Notes under the pieces: model-generated
What the model was told of the DNA's origin: nothing
What the model saw: only the letters and a program-made list of their open reading frames with translations
Databases searched by the model: none
Source of the DNA: JBHYDC01 sp051861205
Lineage (GTDB): Bacteria; Pseudomonadota; Alphaproteobacteria; Rhizobiales; Pleomorphomonadaceae
Reading direction: 5' to 3'
Assembly (NCBI GenBank): GCA_051861205.1
Contig: JBHYDC010000002.1
Span: 1-64,000, forward strand
Length of the DNA: 64,000 nt
Made by a program: the position numbers and the translations under genes
In this document: piece after piece, positions 46,412 through 55,193 of the stretch
Position numbering within the stretch: position 1 is the stretch's first letter
Layout of the letters: each line of letters starts with the position of its first letter

Positions 46412-47248
46412 TCAGCCGAAGCGGCCGGTGATGTAGTCTTGGGTCCGCTTTTCCAGCGGGTTCGTGAAGATGTGGTCGGTCGGACCTTCTTCCACGAGAT
46501 AGCCGAGGTGGAAGAAGGCGGTGCGCTGCGAAACGCGGGCCGCCTGTTGCATCGAGTGCGTCACGATCACGATGGTGAAGTTGGCGCGAAGCTCGTCGAT
46601 CAGTTCTTCCACTTTGGCGGTGGCGATCGGGTCGAGGGCCGAACAGGGCTCGTCCATCAAGATCACGTCGGGCGAAACCGCGATTGCGCGTGCAATGCAC
46701 AGCCGCTGCTGCTGGCCGCCGGAAAGGCCGGTGCCCGGCTCGCTCAGGCGGTCCTTCACCTCGTTGTAGAGCGATGCTTTCTGAAGGCTCGTGACCACGA
46801 TATCTTCCAGATCCGCCTTGGACTTGGCGAGCCCATGGATGCGCGGTCCATAGGCGACGTTCTCGAAGATGGATTTCGGAAACGGATTCGGCTTCTGGAA
46901 CACCATGCCGACGCGCGCACGCAGTTCCACCACATCGAGATCGGGATCATACACATCCCGGCCGTCGAGCAGGATCGAACCCTCCACCCGCGCGCCCACG
47001 ATCGTGTCGTTCATACGATTGAAGCACCGCAGGAACGTCGACTTGCCGCAGCCGGACGGCCCGATGAAGGCGGTTACGGCCTTCTCGGCGATGTCGACGG
47101 TTATGCCGAACAGCGCCTGCTTGGTGCCGTAGAATACCTTCACGTCTTGCGTACGGACCTTGACCGGCCTTGGTTTGGAGTCCGCGGTGCGAACCGTCGT
47201 CGTGATCCCGATCGGTTGTTCGACCAGTGTCTCTGCGGCGAGCGCCAT
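46412..47248 (-). CDS. pstB: Phosphate ABC transporter ATP-binding protein PstB
   Basis: This is the ATPase of the high-affinity phosphate importer, 278 residues. Walker A is FIGPSGCGKSTFLRCFNRMND, the Q-loop is VGMVFQKPNPFP (a PstB hallmark), the signature is LSGGQQQRLCIARAIA and Walker B is VILMDEPCSALDP. The first 35 residues are a variable leader; ATG 47248 with a nearby GAGGTT is the best start. It lies in the pstSCAB-phoU order. Confidence 0.97.
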   Translation of the reverse strand: MALAAETLVEQPIGITTTVRTADSKPRPVKVRTQDVKVFYGTKQALFGITVDIAEKAVTAFIGPSGCGKSTFLRCFNRMNDTIVGARVEGSILLDGRDVYDPDLDVVELRARVGMVFQKPNPFPKSIFENVAYGPRIHGLAKSKADLEDIVVTSLQKASLYNEVKDRLSEPGTGLSGGQQQRLCIARAIAVSPDVILMDEPCSALDPIATAKVEELIDELRANFTIVIVTHSMQQAARVSQRTAFFHLGYLVEEGPTDHIFTNPLEKRTQDYITGRFG

Positions 47249-47289
47249 GATGGGCAACCTCAATTACGAAAACAGGGAATGGGAAGGCG

Positions 47290-48576
47290 TTACCAAGTCC
47301 GTTCCAGCCGCTGGCGAAGGAATACGGCGATGCCGTTCATGATCACCAGGAAGCCGAGCAAAACCAGAATTCCAGCCGCTGTGCGCGCCACGAATCCGCG
47401 CTCCGGGCTATCAGCCCAGATGAAGATCTGTGTGGGCAGGGCCGTTGCCGCGTCCATCACGCCGCCGGGCTCGCTGGTGATGAAGGCGTTCATGCCGATC
47501 AGGAGCAGCGGCGCGGTTTCGCCGAGCGCATGAGCCATGCCGATGATGGTTCCGGTCAAAATTCCCGGCATCGCCAGCGGCAGCACATGGTGCATGACGA
47601 CTTGATGCTTCGACGCCCCCATCGCAAGACCCGCCTCGCGGATCGAGGGAGGCACGGCTTTGAGTGCGGCGCGGGTCACGATGATCATCGTCGGAAGCGT
47701 CATCAGCGCCAGCACCAAGCCGCCAACGAGCGGGGCTGATCGGGGCAACCCCGCCATGTTCAGGAATACGGCGAGGCCAAGCAAGCCGAACACGATCGAC
47801 GGCACGGCCGCCAGATTGTTGATGTTAACTTCGATGAGGTCGGTCCAGCGGTTTTTCGGCGCGAATTCTTCAAGATAGACGGCAGCAGCGATCCCGATCG
47901 GGAAGCTCAAGATGAAGGTCACCAGCAACGTCAAAGCCGAGCCGACGATCGCGCCGGAGAGACCTGCCAGCTCCGGAAACCGGCTGTTCGGCGCCGTCAG
48001 CAGCGCCCAGTTGAACGGCGCCGAAACGCGGTCCTGTTCCACGAGTAAGTCGAACCAGGCGATCTGCGCGTCCGAAACGCGGCGCTGATCTGGCGGCAGG
48101 GTGCGATCGATCACGCCCTTGTTGAGCTGATCGAACGGATCGGACGCCGGGATCGACAAGGTCAGCGTGCCGCCGATCACAGAAGGATCGGCCACCACGG
48201 CGTCGCGCACGAAGAACTGCGTGTTGTTCGTCAGAATCTGGCCAAGCAGCCGCTGGTCAGCGGGTTTGGTGACCTCCGGGAAGATGGTCGCCAGCGCATC
48301 CTTGACAATGGCCCGGTAGTTTCCGTCCGCCGGCGCATCGGCCGAAACATGCTTTGCCGCGATCGGAAAATCGACCCGAATGTGCGTTTGGACAAACGCG
48401 GTGTAACCGCTCGCGATCAGAGAAATGAACAGCAGGCCGAGAAGGCCGACCGCCATTCCGATCGCCGCAATTCCATAGATCTGGAGCCGCAGATTGGCGG
48501 CGTTGCGGCGCTTTCGCCAGCTTTGCGACGCTGTCGACGCCCGGTCCACGGACTTGGGCAGTGCGATGTCCGACAT
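47290..48576 (-). CDS. pstA: Phosphate ABC transporter permease PstA (long form)
   Basis: The product is 428 residues, longer than the ~295 of E. coli PstA. It has an N-terminal membrane segment (IAAIGMAVGLLGLLFISLIASGY), a roughly 170-residue periplasmic insertion, then the permease domain with the ABC permease EAA loop ALKAVPPSIREAGLAMGASKHQVV. The large insertion is usual for alphaproteobacterial PstA. It pairs with PstC to form the phosphate channel. Confidence 0.95.
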   Translation of the reverse strand: MSDIALPKSVDRASTASQSWRKRRNAANLRLQIYGIAAIGMAVGLLGLLFISLIASGYTAFVQTHIRVDFPIAAKHVSADAPADGNYRAIVKDALATIFPEVTKPADQRLLGQILTNNTQFFVRDAVVADPSVIGGTLTLSIPASDPFDQLNKGVIDRTLPPDQRRVSDAQIAWFDLLVEQDRVSAPFNWALLTAPNSRFPELAGLSGAIVGSALTLLVTFILSFPIGIAAAVYLEEFAPKNRWTDLIEVNINNLAAVPSIVFGLLGLAVFLNMAGLPRSAPLVGGLVLALMTLPTMIIVTRAALKAVPPSIREAGLAMGASKHQVVMHHVLPLAMPGILTGTIIGMAHALGETAPLLLIGMNAFITSEPGGVMDAATALPTQIFIWADSPERGFVARTAAGILVLLGFLVIMNGIAVFLRQRLERTW

Positions 48577-48597
48577 CTCTCAAGTCTCCGTCGACGA

Positions 48598-49977
48598 TCA
48601 GTCGTACTGTTCGCGGAAGCGGCGCACGATGGTGAGGGCGATAACGTTCAAGGACAGGGTGACCACGAAAAGCACAAGCCCGAGCGCGAAAGCGGCAAGT
48701 GTCTTCGGGCTGTCGAATTCGGAGTCGCCGGTCAGCAGCGTGACGATCTGAACGGTAACGGTGGTGACCGAATCGAGTGGATTGATCGTCAACGTTGCGA
48801 TCAGTCCGGCGGCCATCGCCACGATCATCGTTTCGCCGATCGCTCGGCTGGCAGCCAAGAGCACGCCGCCCATGATGCCCGGAAGGGCGGCCGGCAACAG
48901 CACTTTGACCAAGGTTTCCGCAGGCGTCGCACCGAGGGCCAGAGACCCGTCGCGCATCGATCGCGGCACGGAACGTAGCGCATCGTCCGACAGGGACGAC
49001 ACGAACGGGATGATCATGATTCCCATCACGAGACCCGCCGCGAGTGCACTGTTGGAGGAGGTTGTGAGCCCGAGGCTGCCCGTAAAGTCGCGCACCGCTG
49101 GGGCAACGACGAGGATGGCGAAGAAACCGAATACGACTGTAGGAATACCCGCCAGGATTTCCAGGATCGGCTTCACCACTGCCCGAACTTTGTGGTTCGC
49201 GTATTCGACCAGATACATGGCGGTGAAGAGGCCGATCGGCACTGACACGAGCATCGCGATGCTGGAAATGAGCAGGGTGCCGGCAAAAACCGGAATCGCG
49301 CCAAATGCCCCTTGTCCGGCAACCTGATCGGCCCGCAGTGCGATCTGCGGCTCCCATTTCAAGCCGAACAGGAACTCGCTGATCGGGACCATCCGAAAGA
49401 ACGCCGCCGCTTCATAGACCAGCGACACGACGATGCCGAGTGTGGTGAGAACAGCGATCACGGAGCTGAGGATCATCAGTCCCGAAAGGGTTTGCTCCAC
49501 CACATTGCGGGCGCGAAAGCGAGCGCGCAGCATGGACCGGGTGAAGAGCAGCGACACGACCATGACGCAGGCGAGAGCCGCGAGCATCGCGCGCTCGGCG
49601 ATGGACGACCAGCTATTCAGCCGGGCGGCGGCAGCCTCGATATCCGGCGTCGGTTCCGAAAAAAGCCGACCGGCGGCCACATTCTTCACCTCGGAAATGA
49701 CCAACGCCAGCTCTGCGGCCGACTTTCCGCTCGTCAGTCCTTCCGGCATCGTGGAAAGCAGCAGCTGATCGAGCACGCTTCCTTGGAGGGAGATCCAGAA
49801 GAGGCAGAGGCAAATGGCGGGCAAGCCGACCCAGATCGCCACGAAGGCGCCGTGATAGTTCGGCAAGGAGTGCACCTTGTCACCGCCGGCGATCGACAAA
49901 CGGGCACCCGTTGCTCGGCCGACCCAATATCCGACCAGCGACAGGACAGCGATAAACACAAGAGCATAGGTGACCAA
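48598..49977 (-). CDS. pstC: Phosphate ABC transporter permease PstC (long form)
   Basis: The product is 459 residues, with additional N-terminal membrane segments and a periplasmic region compared with E. coli PstC (about 319). The permease core has PILEILAGIPTVVFGFFAI and the EAA-like loop with SMRDGSLALGATPAETLVKVLLPAALPGIMGG. It starts with TTG (49977) preceded by GGGGA. A 113-bp gap with a strong hairpin separates it from pstS. Confidence 0.95.
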   Translation of the reverse strand: MVTYALVFIAVLSLVGYWVGRATGARLSIAGGDKVHSLPNYHGAFVAIWVGLPAICLCLFWISLQGSVLDQLLLSTMPEGLTSGKSAAELALVISEVKNVAAGRLFSEPTPDIEAAAARLNSWSSIAERAMLAALACVMVVSLLFTRSMLRARFRARNVVEQTLSGLMILSSVIAVLTTLGIVVSLVYEAAAFFRMVPISEFLFGLKWEPQIALRADQVAGQGAFGAIPVFAGTLLISSIAMLVSVPIGLFTAMYLVEYANHKVRAVVKPILEILAGIPTVVFGFFAILVVAPAVRDFTGSLGLTTSSNSALAAGLVMGIMIIPFVSSLSDDALRSVPRSMRDGSLALGATPAETLVKVLLPAALPGIMGGVLLAASRAIGETMIVAMAAGLIATLTINPLDSVTTVTVQIVTLLTGDSEFDSPKTLAAFALGLVLFVVTLSLNVIALTIVRRFREQYD

Positions 49978-50051
49978 GATCGTCCCCGATCAGTTTTTAG
50001 AAGACTGGCGGCGGCCTTGAACGCCGCCTGAGAAATCACCGATGCTGTAGA

Positions 50052-50080
50052 GAACGGCGCGCCTTTGAGACGCGCCGTTC
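50052..50080. repeat. Hairpin between pstS and pstC
   Basis: GAACGGCGCG (50052-50061) and CGCGCCGTTC (50071-50080) form a perfect 10-bp stem with a 9-nt loop, directly after pstS. On the transcribed (minus) strand it is not followed by a T-run, so it more likely blocks 3' decay or attenuates than terminates, which would allow higher pstS than pstCAB levels. The T-run lies on the other strand. Confidence 0.65.
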
Positions 50081-50089
50081 GTCTTTGTT

Positions 50090-51115
50090 TTAGTTCGAGG
50101 CCATCGGAATGGCTTCGAGGGTAGCCTTGCGGACCTCTTCGCGCTTTTCCGGAGCCAGCGGTATCAAGCCGCGCTCCGTCAGGTAGCCTTCCTCGCCGAA
50201 GGCCGCCTCGGAGGTGTACTCCTTCAGGAAGTCGTCGAGGCCCGCGATCACCGCCCGATGAGCGTTCTTAACGTAGATGAACAACGGACGCGACACCTGG
50301 TAGGAGCCGTCCGCAATCGTTTCGGTCGAGGGTGTGACACCGTCGACGCTGGTGCCGACCAGCTTGTCCTGGTTCTCGTAAAGGAACGAGTATCCGAAAA
50401 TACCAAGCGATGTCGGATCGGCTTCGAGACGCTGGACGATCAGGTTGTCATTTTCGCCGGCTTCCACGAAGGGACCATCCTGACGCATGCGCTCGCAAAC
50501 TTCTTTTTTGGCATCGCCTTCAAGAGCCTTGATGGCTTCGAACGCGTCGCAGCCTGGATGCATCACGAGTTCGACGAAGGCGTCGCGTGTGCCCGAAGTC
50601 GGCGGCGGGCCGAATACGGTGATCGGCTCGGCCGGCAACGCCGGATCGATCTCATTCCACGCCTTATAGGGGTTGTCGATGATCTGGCCGTCCTTCTCGA
50701 CCTTAGCGGCGAGAGCCTGGAAGATTTGAGCCTTCGTCAAGTTGATCGGCTGGCCGGCGCGCGAATGGGCGATCGACAGGCCGTCGTAGCCGAGGAGGAT
50801 CTCCGTGATCGAGGTCACGCCGGATTCAGCGCAGGCCTTGACTTCAGACTCCTTGATCGCGCGCGATGCGCCGGTGATATCGGCGAAATCAACACCAACG
50901 CCACCACAGAATGATTTGAACCCCCCGCCCGTGCCGGTGGATTCGACAACCGGAGCGGCCATGCCCGTCGCGTTGGAGAATTGCTCCGCGACCGCCTGCG
51001 AATAAGGGAAAACGGTAGAAGAACCGACGATCCGGATCTGATCCCGCGCTGCGGCACCGGTTGCGAGGGTCGCGGCAGCCAGAACGACCGAGCTGGCGAT
51101 GAGTGCGATTTTCAA
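50090..51115 (-). CDS. pstS: Phosphate-binding periplasmic protein PstS
   Basis: This periplasmic solute-binding protein of 341 residues delivers phosphate to PstCAB. It has a Sec signal peptide (KIALIASSVVLAAATLATGAAA, about residues 2-23) and then the phosphate-binding loop IRIVGSSTVFPYSQAVAEQF; further contacts are in ESTGTGGGFKSFC and FGPPPTSGTRDAFVELVM. The start codon is TTG with GGGAG upstream. A PHO-box-like repeat lies about 100-130 bp upstream. Confidence 0.96.
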   Translation of the reverse strand: MKIALIASSVVLAAATLATGAAARDQIRIVGSSTVFPYSQAVAEQFSNATGMAAPVVESTGTGGGFKSFCGGVGVDFADITGASRAIKESEVKACAESGVTSITEILLGYDGLSIAHSRAGQPINLTKAQIFQALAAKVEKDGQIIDNPYKAWNEIDPALPAEPITVFGPPPTSGTRDAFVELVMHPGCDAFEAIKALEGDAKKEVCERMRQDGPFVEAGENDNLIVQRLEADPTSLGIFGYSFLYENQDKLVGTSVDGVTPSTETIADGSYQVSRPLFIYVKNAHRAVIAGLDDFLKEYTSEAAFGEEGYLTERGLIPLAPEKREEVRKATLEAIPMASN

Positions 51116-51212
51116 GGGGAATTCTCCCTGTTTGGAACTGGTTCGCGCGACGTCAGTCCCCCACGGGTCCCGTCCGCCAACGCGCCGCAGAATAGAAGCC
51201 TGCCGGCGACCC

Positions 51213-51245
51213 TTATATGACGCTCACCCAACGTTTATGTGACAG
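51213..51245 (-). promoter_or_regulatory. PHO-box-like PhoB binding region upstream of pstS
   Basis: Read on the minus strand, three contiguous 11-mers are present: CTGTCACATAA, ACGTTGGGTGA and GCGTCATATAA. The first and third match the PHO box unit (CTGTCAT plus AT-rich 4-mer) at one or two positions and repeat exactly 22 bp apart, the spacing expected for tandem PhoB dimers. It lies between phoR and pstS, 98 bp before the pstS start. Confidence 0.7.
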
Positions 51246-51292
51246 TCTATACCATTGATATAAAGAGGATTTATTCTGGAACAACTCCACTG

Positions 51293-52612
51293 TCACCCCA
51301 GCGTCCTATCCAGTTGAACACTTACCGTCGTGCCCTCGCCCACGGTCGAGCGGATCGTCATCCGGCCCCGATGCCGGTTGACGATGTGCTTCACGATCGC
51401 AAGCCCGAGGCCGGTTCCCTTCTGGCGTTTGCTTGTCTCGGCATCAGCCCGGTAAAAACGTTCGGTGAGGCGCGGAAGATGCTGGGCCGCGATTCCAGGT
51501 CCATCATCGGCTACCGTGATCGCGACGCCGGATTGCCCGTCCGTGCCTGCCTCCGGATGCAGGGCGAGCCTGACATGCCCGCCTGAACGACCGTATTTGA
51601 TCGCGTTCTCGACCAGATTTGTCACAAGCTGAATCAATTCGTCCCGGTCACCCCGAACGATCGCCGCTTCTTCGGTCAGGTCTTTCGTCAGGGTCACACC
51701 GGCTTCCAATGCGATCGGCGAGAGAATTTCCGCGACATGAGCCACGACGAGCCCGAGGTCGACCGGCGTGTCGGGCTGAAGGTGAGCCTTCATCTCGATC
51801 CGGCTGAGCGACAGCAGATCGTCGATCAGGCGTGCCATCCGGTGAGCCTGATCGAGCATGATCTTCAGGAATCGTTCGCGGTTGACCGAATCGTTTTTGG
51901 CCGGTCCGAGCAGCGTTTCCACAAAGCCCATGAGGGAAGCCAGCGGCGTACGGAGTTCGTGACTGGCATTTGCGATGAAATCAGAGCGCATCCGGTCGGT
52001 ACGCATCAATTCCGTCTCGTCATTGAGGCGCACGAGGACAAAATCGGCGATATCGCGCGGTTTTCCGTCCCGGCGCGGCACGCGAATGGGCGTCACGGTC
52101 GCCGCGTAAAGCCGTTCTGTTGGAACACGCTCGGAAAACCGCACGGTTTCGAGACGCTCGCCCCGTGCAGCCCGGTCAACCGCCGACAGAAGTTCGGGCA
52201 CTCTAAGCTTGAAGGACAGCGGATCGCCCGGCCGTGCCGTGCCGAAACGGCCTGTCGCCGCCTTGTTCTGATAGCGAACGATGCCGCTACCGTCCGTCAG
52301 GAAGCACGGGTCGTCCAAGGCATCGACGACCAGCCGCATGCTGCCGTCCGGCCAAATGGACCGCTGTGTTTTCACGCGGTTTGGACTACTCGGAACACTC
52401 CGCGCGGGCGGGCCTGCCAAAAGCAAGGCGACGGCAAGCAGGCACCACCCGGTAAAAGCGGCGAGCGCTGGAACGGCGAACAGCGCCCACGCCGCAAGGG
52501 CCAGCACGGCACCTACCGACAAAACGATCGCTAAGGACCGGAACCGCACGGACAGGCGATCGCTCATTTCATCCGTGGCATCGATCTGTTCACCCCGGAC
52601 TTCGTCGCTCAT
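51293..52612 (-). CDS. phoR: Phosphate regulon sensor histidine kinase PhoR
   Basis: This membrane-bound kinase has 439 residues. Two adjacent N-terminal hydrophobic segments (about 28-65) with almost no periplasmic loop fit PhoR, which senses through PstSCAB-PhoU rather than directly. A PAS-like domain follows (about 95-200). HisKA contains the phosphorylated His in FIANASHELRTPLASLMGFVETLL, then the ATPase N box LVTNLVENAIKYGRSG and G boxes DDGPGIA and GTGLGLAIVKHIV. GGAGG precedes ATG 52612. It begins the Pho operon and is divergent from ppk2. Confidence 0.95.
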   Translation of the reverse strand: MSDEVRGEQIDATDEMSDRLSVRFRSLAIVLSVGAVLALAAWALFAVPALAAFTGWCLLAVALLLAGPPARSVPSSPNRVKTQRSIWPDGSMRLVVDALDDPCFLTDGSGIVRYQNKAATGRFGTARPGDPLSFKLRVPELLSAVDRAARGERLETVRFSERVPTERLYAATVTPIRVPRRDGKPRDIADFVLVRLNDETELMRTDRMRSDFIANASHELRTPLASLMGFVETLLGPAKNDSVNRERFLKIMLDQAHRMARLIDDLLSLSRIEMKAHLQPDTPVDLGLVVAHVAEILSPIALEAGVTLTKDLTEEAAIVRGDRDELIQLVTNLVENAIKYGRSGGHVRLALHPEAGTDGQSGVAITVADDGPGIAAQHLPRLTERFYRADAETSKRQKGTGLGLAIVKHIVNRHRGRMTIRSTVGEGTTVSVQLDRTLG

Positions 52613-52695
52613 ACCGCCTCCGGGCGAATCTCGCCAGTATCATGCCGAACCTGATAGCATCCCGGCACAACCAACATGTAACGGGAGGGCGTCTC

Positions 52696-53703
52696 GTGGC
52701 CAAGAAGGCGAAAAAGGCGGACCGCGAAACGCGCCCGTCGCGCATTGAGGGCGGTCCGATCGATCTATCCCGGCTGGGTGTCGATCCCGAGGCATTGGCG
52801 CTGCGCGAAGGCGCGGCGGTTCTCGCGGCACAGGCCCCCGATGCCCCGGTGATCGACGTCGAGAATACCTGCTTCGATCTCGACAATCCCGTGCTTCCCC
52901 CTGAGATCGCCGATCGCGCCCTTGCCTCCGGCGGTTATCCCTACGAAGCGACGATCAAGACCAAGGTTTATGAGGAACAGCTTCGGCTCCTCCAGATCGA
53001 ACTGGTGAAATTTCAAAAATGGGTCGGTGAAGCCGGTGCGCGTGTCGTCGTGCTCCTGGAAGGGCGCGACGCCGCAGGCAAGGGTGGTACGGTCGCGACC
53101 TTCAAAGCCTTCATGAACCCGCGTTCCGCACGCGCCGTGGCTCTCCCCAAGCCGAGCGATACCGAGCGCGGTCAGTGGTACTTTCAACGCTATGTCGCCG
53201 AGATGCCGACCAGCGGCGAGATCGTTCTCTTCGACCGGTCTTGGTACAACCGGGCGGGCGTCGAGCGTGTCATGGGATTTTGTATGCCTGAGGAAAGCAA
53301 CCGCTTCCTCAAGGCCGTGCCGAGTTTCGAGGATATGCTGATCGAGGACGGCCTCATCCTCGTCAAGTTCTGGCTCGACATCGGCCGCGAGATGCAACTG
53401 AAGCGCTTTCATGACCGGCGCCACGATCCTTTGAAGATCTGGAAGCTCTCGCCGATCGACCTCAAGGCGCTCGATCATTGGGACGACTACACCAAGGCCC
53501 GAAACCGAATGCTGAAGGCCACCCACACGAAGCTGTCACCCTGGATCGTGATTCACGCCAACGACAAGAAACGGGCCCGCTTGAACGCGATCCGGCATGT
53601 TCTGAGGCTTGTCGATTATGATGGCAAGAATCTCGATGCTATTGGCGAAACCGACCCGAACCTCATCGGTGAGGGCCTCGATTTTCTGAAAAGCCGCCGC
53701 TGA
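52696..53703 (+). CDS. ppk2: Polyphosphate kinase 2
   Basis: This enzyme transfers phosphate between polyphosphate and nucleotides (class I PPK2 usually makes NTP from NDP). The product has 335 residues from GTG 52696, which has GGGAGG upstream; the longer frame from 52642 overlaps that site. Walker A is VVLLEGRDAAGKGGTV, Walker B is VLFDRSWYNRAGVERVMGF, and the lid region contains KRFHDRRHDPLKIWKLSP. It is divergent from phoR, 83 bp between starts, so it is physically linked with the phosphate regulon, although I see no PHO box in that gap. Confidence 0.93.
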   Translation: MAKKAKKADRETRPSRIEGGPIDLSRLGVDPEALALREGAAVLAAQAPDAPVIDVENTCFDLDNPVLPPEIADRALASGGYPYEATIKTKVYEEQLRLLQIELVKFQKWVGEAGARVVVLLEGRDAAGKGGTVATFKAFMNPRSARAVALPKPSDTERGQWYFQRYVAEMPTSGEIVLFDRSWYNRAGVERVMGFCMPEESNRFLKAVPSFEDMLIEDGLILVKFWLDIGREMQLKRFHDRRHDPLKIWKLSPIDLKALDHWDDYTKARNRMLKATHTKLSPWIVIHANDKKRARLNAIRHVLRLVDYDGKNLDAIGETDPNLIGEGLDFLKSRR

Positions 53704-53747
53704 TGAAAACAGAGGCTGCCGATTCCGGTGGGCGGCGTGTCAGAGGT

Positions 53748-54890
53748 TCAGACAGCCAGCCGCAGCGGGATCTGTAGCCGGCCGGCAAGGCCGCACTTTG
53801 GTGCGTCATCGGCAAAATCCGCCAGCCCACCGGATGCGCGGGCCAGCGTCTCGATCAGAAAGCGCCGCGCCGCCGCTGCGGCCTGCGTACGGGCTTCCCC
53901 GTCCGCCGGCTCGCTCGATGTCAGCGGATCCGCCAGCATCTCCAGATGCAGAAAGCCGGATCGCACGCTTGGCAGAACCCGAACACCGGTACCCGCCGCC
54001 ACGAAATCGGTCGCCTCGGCGAAGAAACCCTGAAGGAGGTCGCCGAATGTCGTGGGGCTGGTTTCAATCAGGATGGGCACCAGCGGTGCGGTGAATTCGA
54101 CAGCGCCTGCGCACTTTCCCTTGGCGCCAAGCGCCCTCACGGCATCGATGAGATAGGGCACGGCGTCAAAGCGCATGGTGGTGGCACCCGCGCGCGTCGC
54201 CCGCTGTAGTCCGGCGAGCTTGTCGATCACGTCCTCGCGGATTTCAGCCGAGTTCGACAGGATATAGTCGAGCATGGCATGCGCATCGCTAAGCTCCGCA
54301 TCCGGTTCCCGCTTGGCAAGCGCGGATGCGGCGTGGACCCGGTCCAGGCTACGAAGAAGCGCCTTCAGCCATTGCGAAACGCCGCCGCTGTCCGGCGCGA
54401 CGTCCGCGTTCGTCTCGTCGGCATTGAGAAGGGTGCTGAAAATCCGTTCCAGCGATGCTGCCGAGAGGTCGGCCTTGGCCACGAAACCGGCCGCACCAGC
54501 GCGTCGGCCGATCAGCTCGATATCATCATTTTCAAGCGACGACACGAGCACGACCGGGCAGGAGGCCATCGACGACTTGAGTTCGTCGATCAGGGCGATG
54601 GTGGTCTCGCTTCCGAGCCAGAAATCGCACAAAACAATGTCGAACCGGTGCCGCGCCAGCATCGAACGGGCGGCGGAAAGGGTGGGCGTGTGGACGTATT
54701 CGGCCTGGAACGACGACAGATGCTCAAGCTGGCGCCCGAGCAGATAGACGTCGTCCGCATCGTCTTCGACATAAAGCACGCTGATAGCCCGGCGGGCGGG
54801 CGCAAACGTCGATCCGCTGACGACCTGAAGGCGCCCGGACGGCCGAAGCCCTCCTAAACCGCCGGAACGATGATCCAAGGGACCGACCAT
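53748..54890 (-). CDS. Response regulator receiver protein with degenerate kinase-like C-terminus
   Basis: The product is 380 residues from ATG 54890 (a TTG at 54902 is an alternative). Residues about 32-155 are a receiver domain: acidic pair in LYVEDDADDVYLL, phosphoacceptor Asp89 in FDIVLCDFWLG, and Lys in GFVAKADLS. The remaining ~220 residues look like a histidine-kinase dimerisation and ATPase region that has lost its catalytic boxes: a helical DHp-like segment without a phosphorylatable His in an HE context, and no recognisable N or G boxes. It might act as an adaptor or a ChpT-like phosphotransfer protein, but this is uncertain. CtrA-type sites lie about 100 bp upstream. Confidence 0.75.
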   Translation of the reverse strand: MVGPLDHRSGGLGGLRPSGRLQVVSGSTFAPARRAISVLYVEDDADDVYLLGRQLEHLSSFQAEYVHTPTLSAARSMLARHRFDIVLCDFWLGSETTIALIDELKSSMASCPVVLVSSLENDDIELIGRRAGAAGFVAKADLSAASLERIFSTLLNADETNADVAPDSGGVSQWLKALLRSLDRVHAASALAKREPDAELSDAHAMLDYILSNSAEIREDVIDKLAGLQRATRAGATTMRFDAVPYLIDAVRALGAKGKCAGAVEFTAPLVPILIETSPTTFGDLLQGFFAEATDFVAAGTGVRVLPSVRSGFLHLEMLADPLTSSEPADGEARTQAAAAARRFLIETLARASGGLADFADDAPKCGLAGRLQIPLRLAV

Positions 54891-55193
54891 TGAGACTTCC
54901 AAAATGCCGGATCAAATTCAGGGCCCGGCCGTTCCCCGCTTTCGAATCACGGATTCAAGGTCCGCCAATCCCGAGAGTTTAACAAGAGAATAAGGAGCAT
55001 GATTAACAGCCGGTTAATCGCCTATGTCACAGAGATAACAAAACATGCATGTAATAGACATCCAACCCGAACACCTCATCAAATCGGGCGGATCAAAGCG
55101 CATTAAGGCAGCGATTGCGGATAGGGTATGGGCCGCGCTATGACACGGCACAGCGCAGGCAAGAGCCACGCACGCGAACAGGAAAATCAACCC
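54891..55193. promoter_or_regulatory. Divergent region between receiver protein and kdsA, with CtrA-type sites
   Basis: This gap of about 300 bp contains a perfect CtrA-type element TTAACAGCCGGTTAA (55003-55017) and a one-mismatch element TTAACAAGAGAATAA (54979-54993) ten bases away. Both lie 90-130 bp upstream of the receiver-protein start and 175-215 bp upstream of kdsA. I cannot fix -35/-10 elements. Confidence 0.6.

Noticed and set aside
46344..46700. Extended phoU frame overlapping pstB
   Set aside because: A strong GAGGAGG site before ATG 46343 and the PhoU N-terminal motif define the true start; the extension is pstB in another frame.
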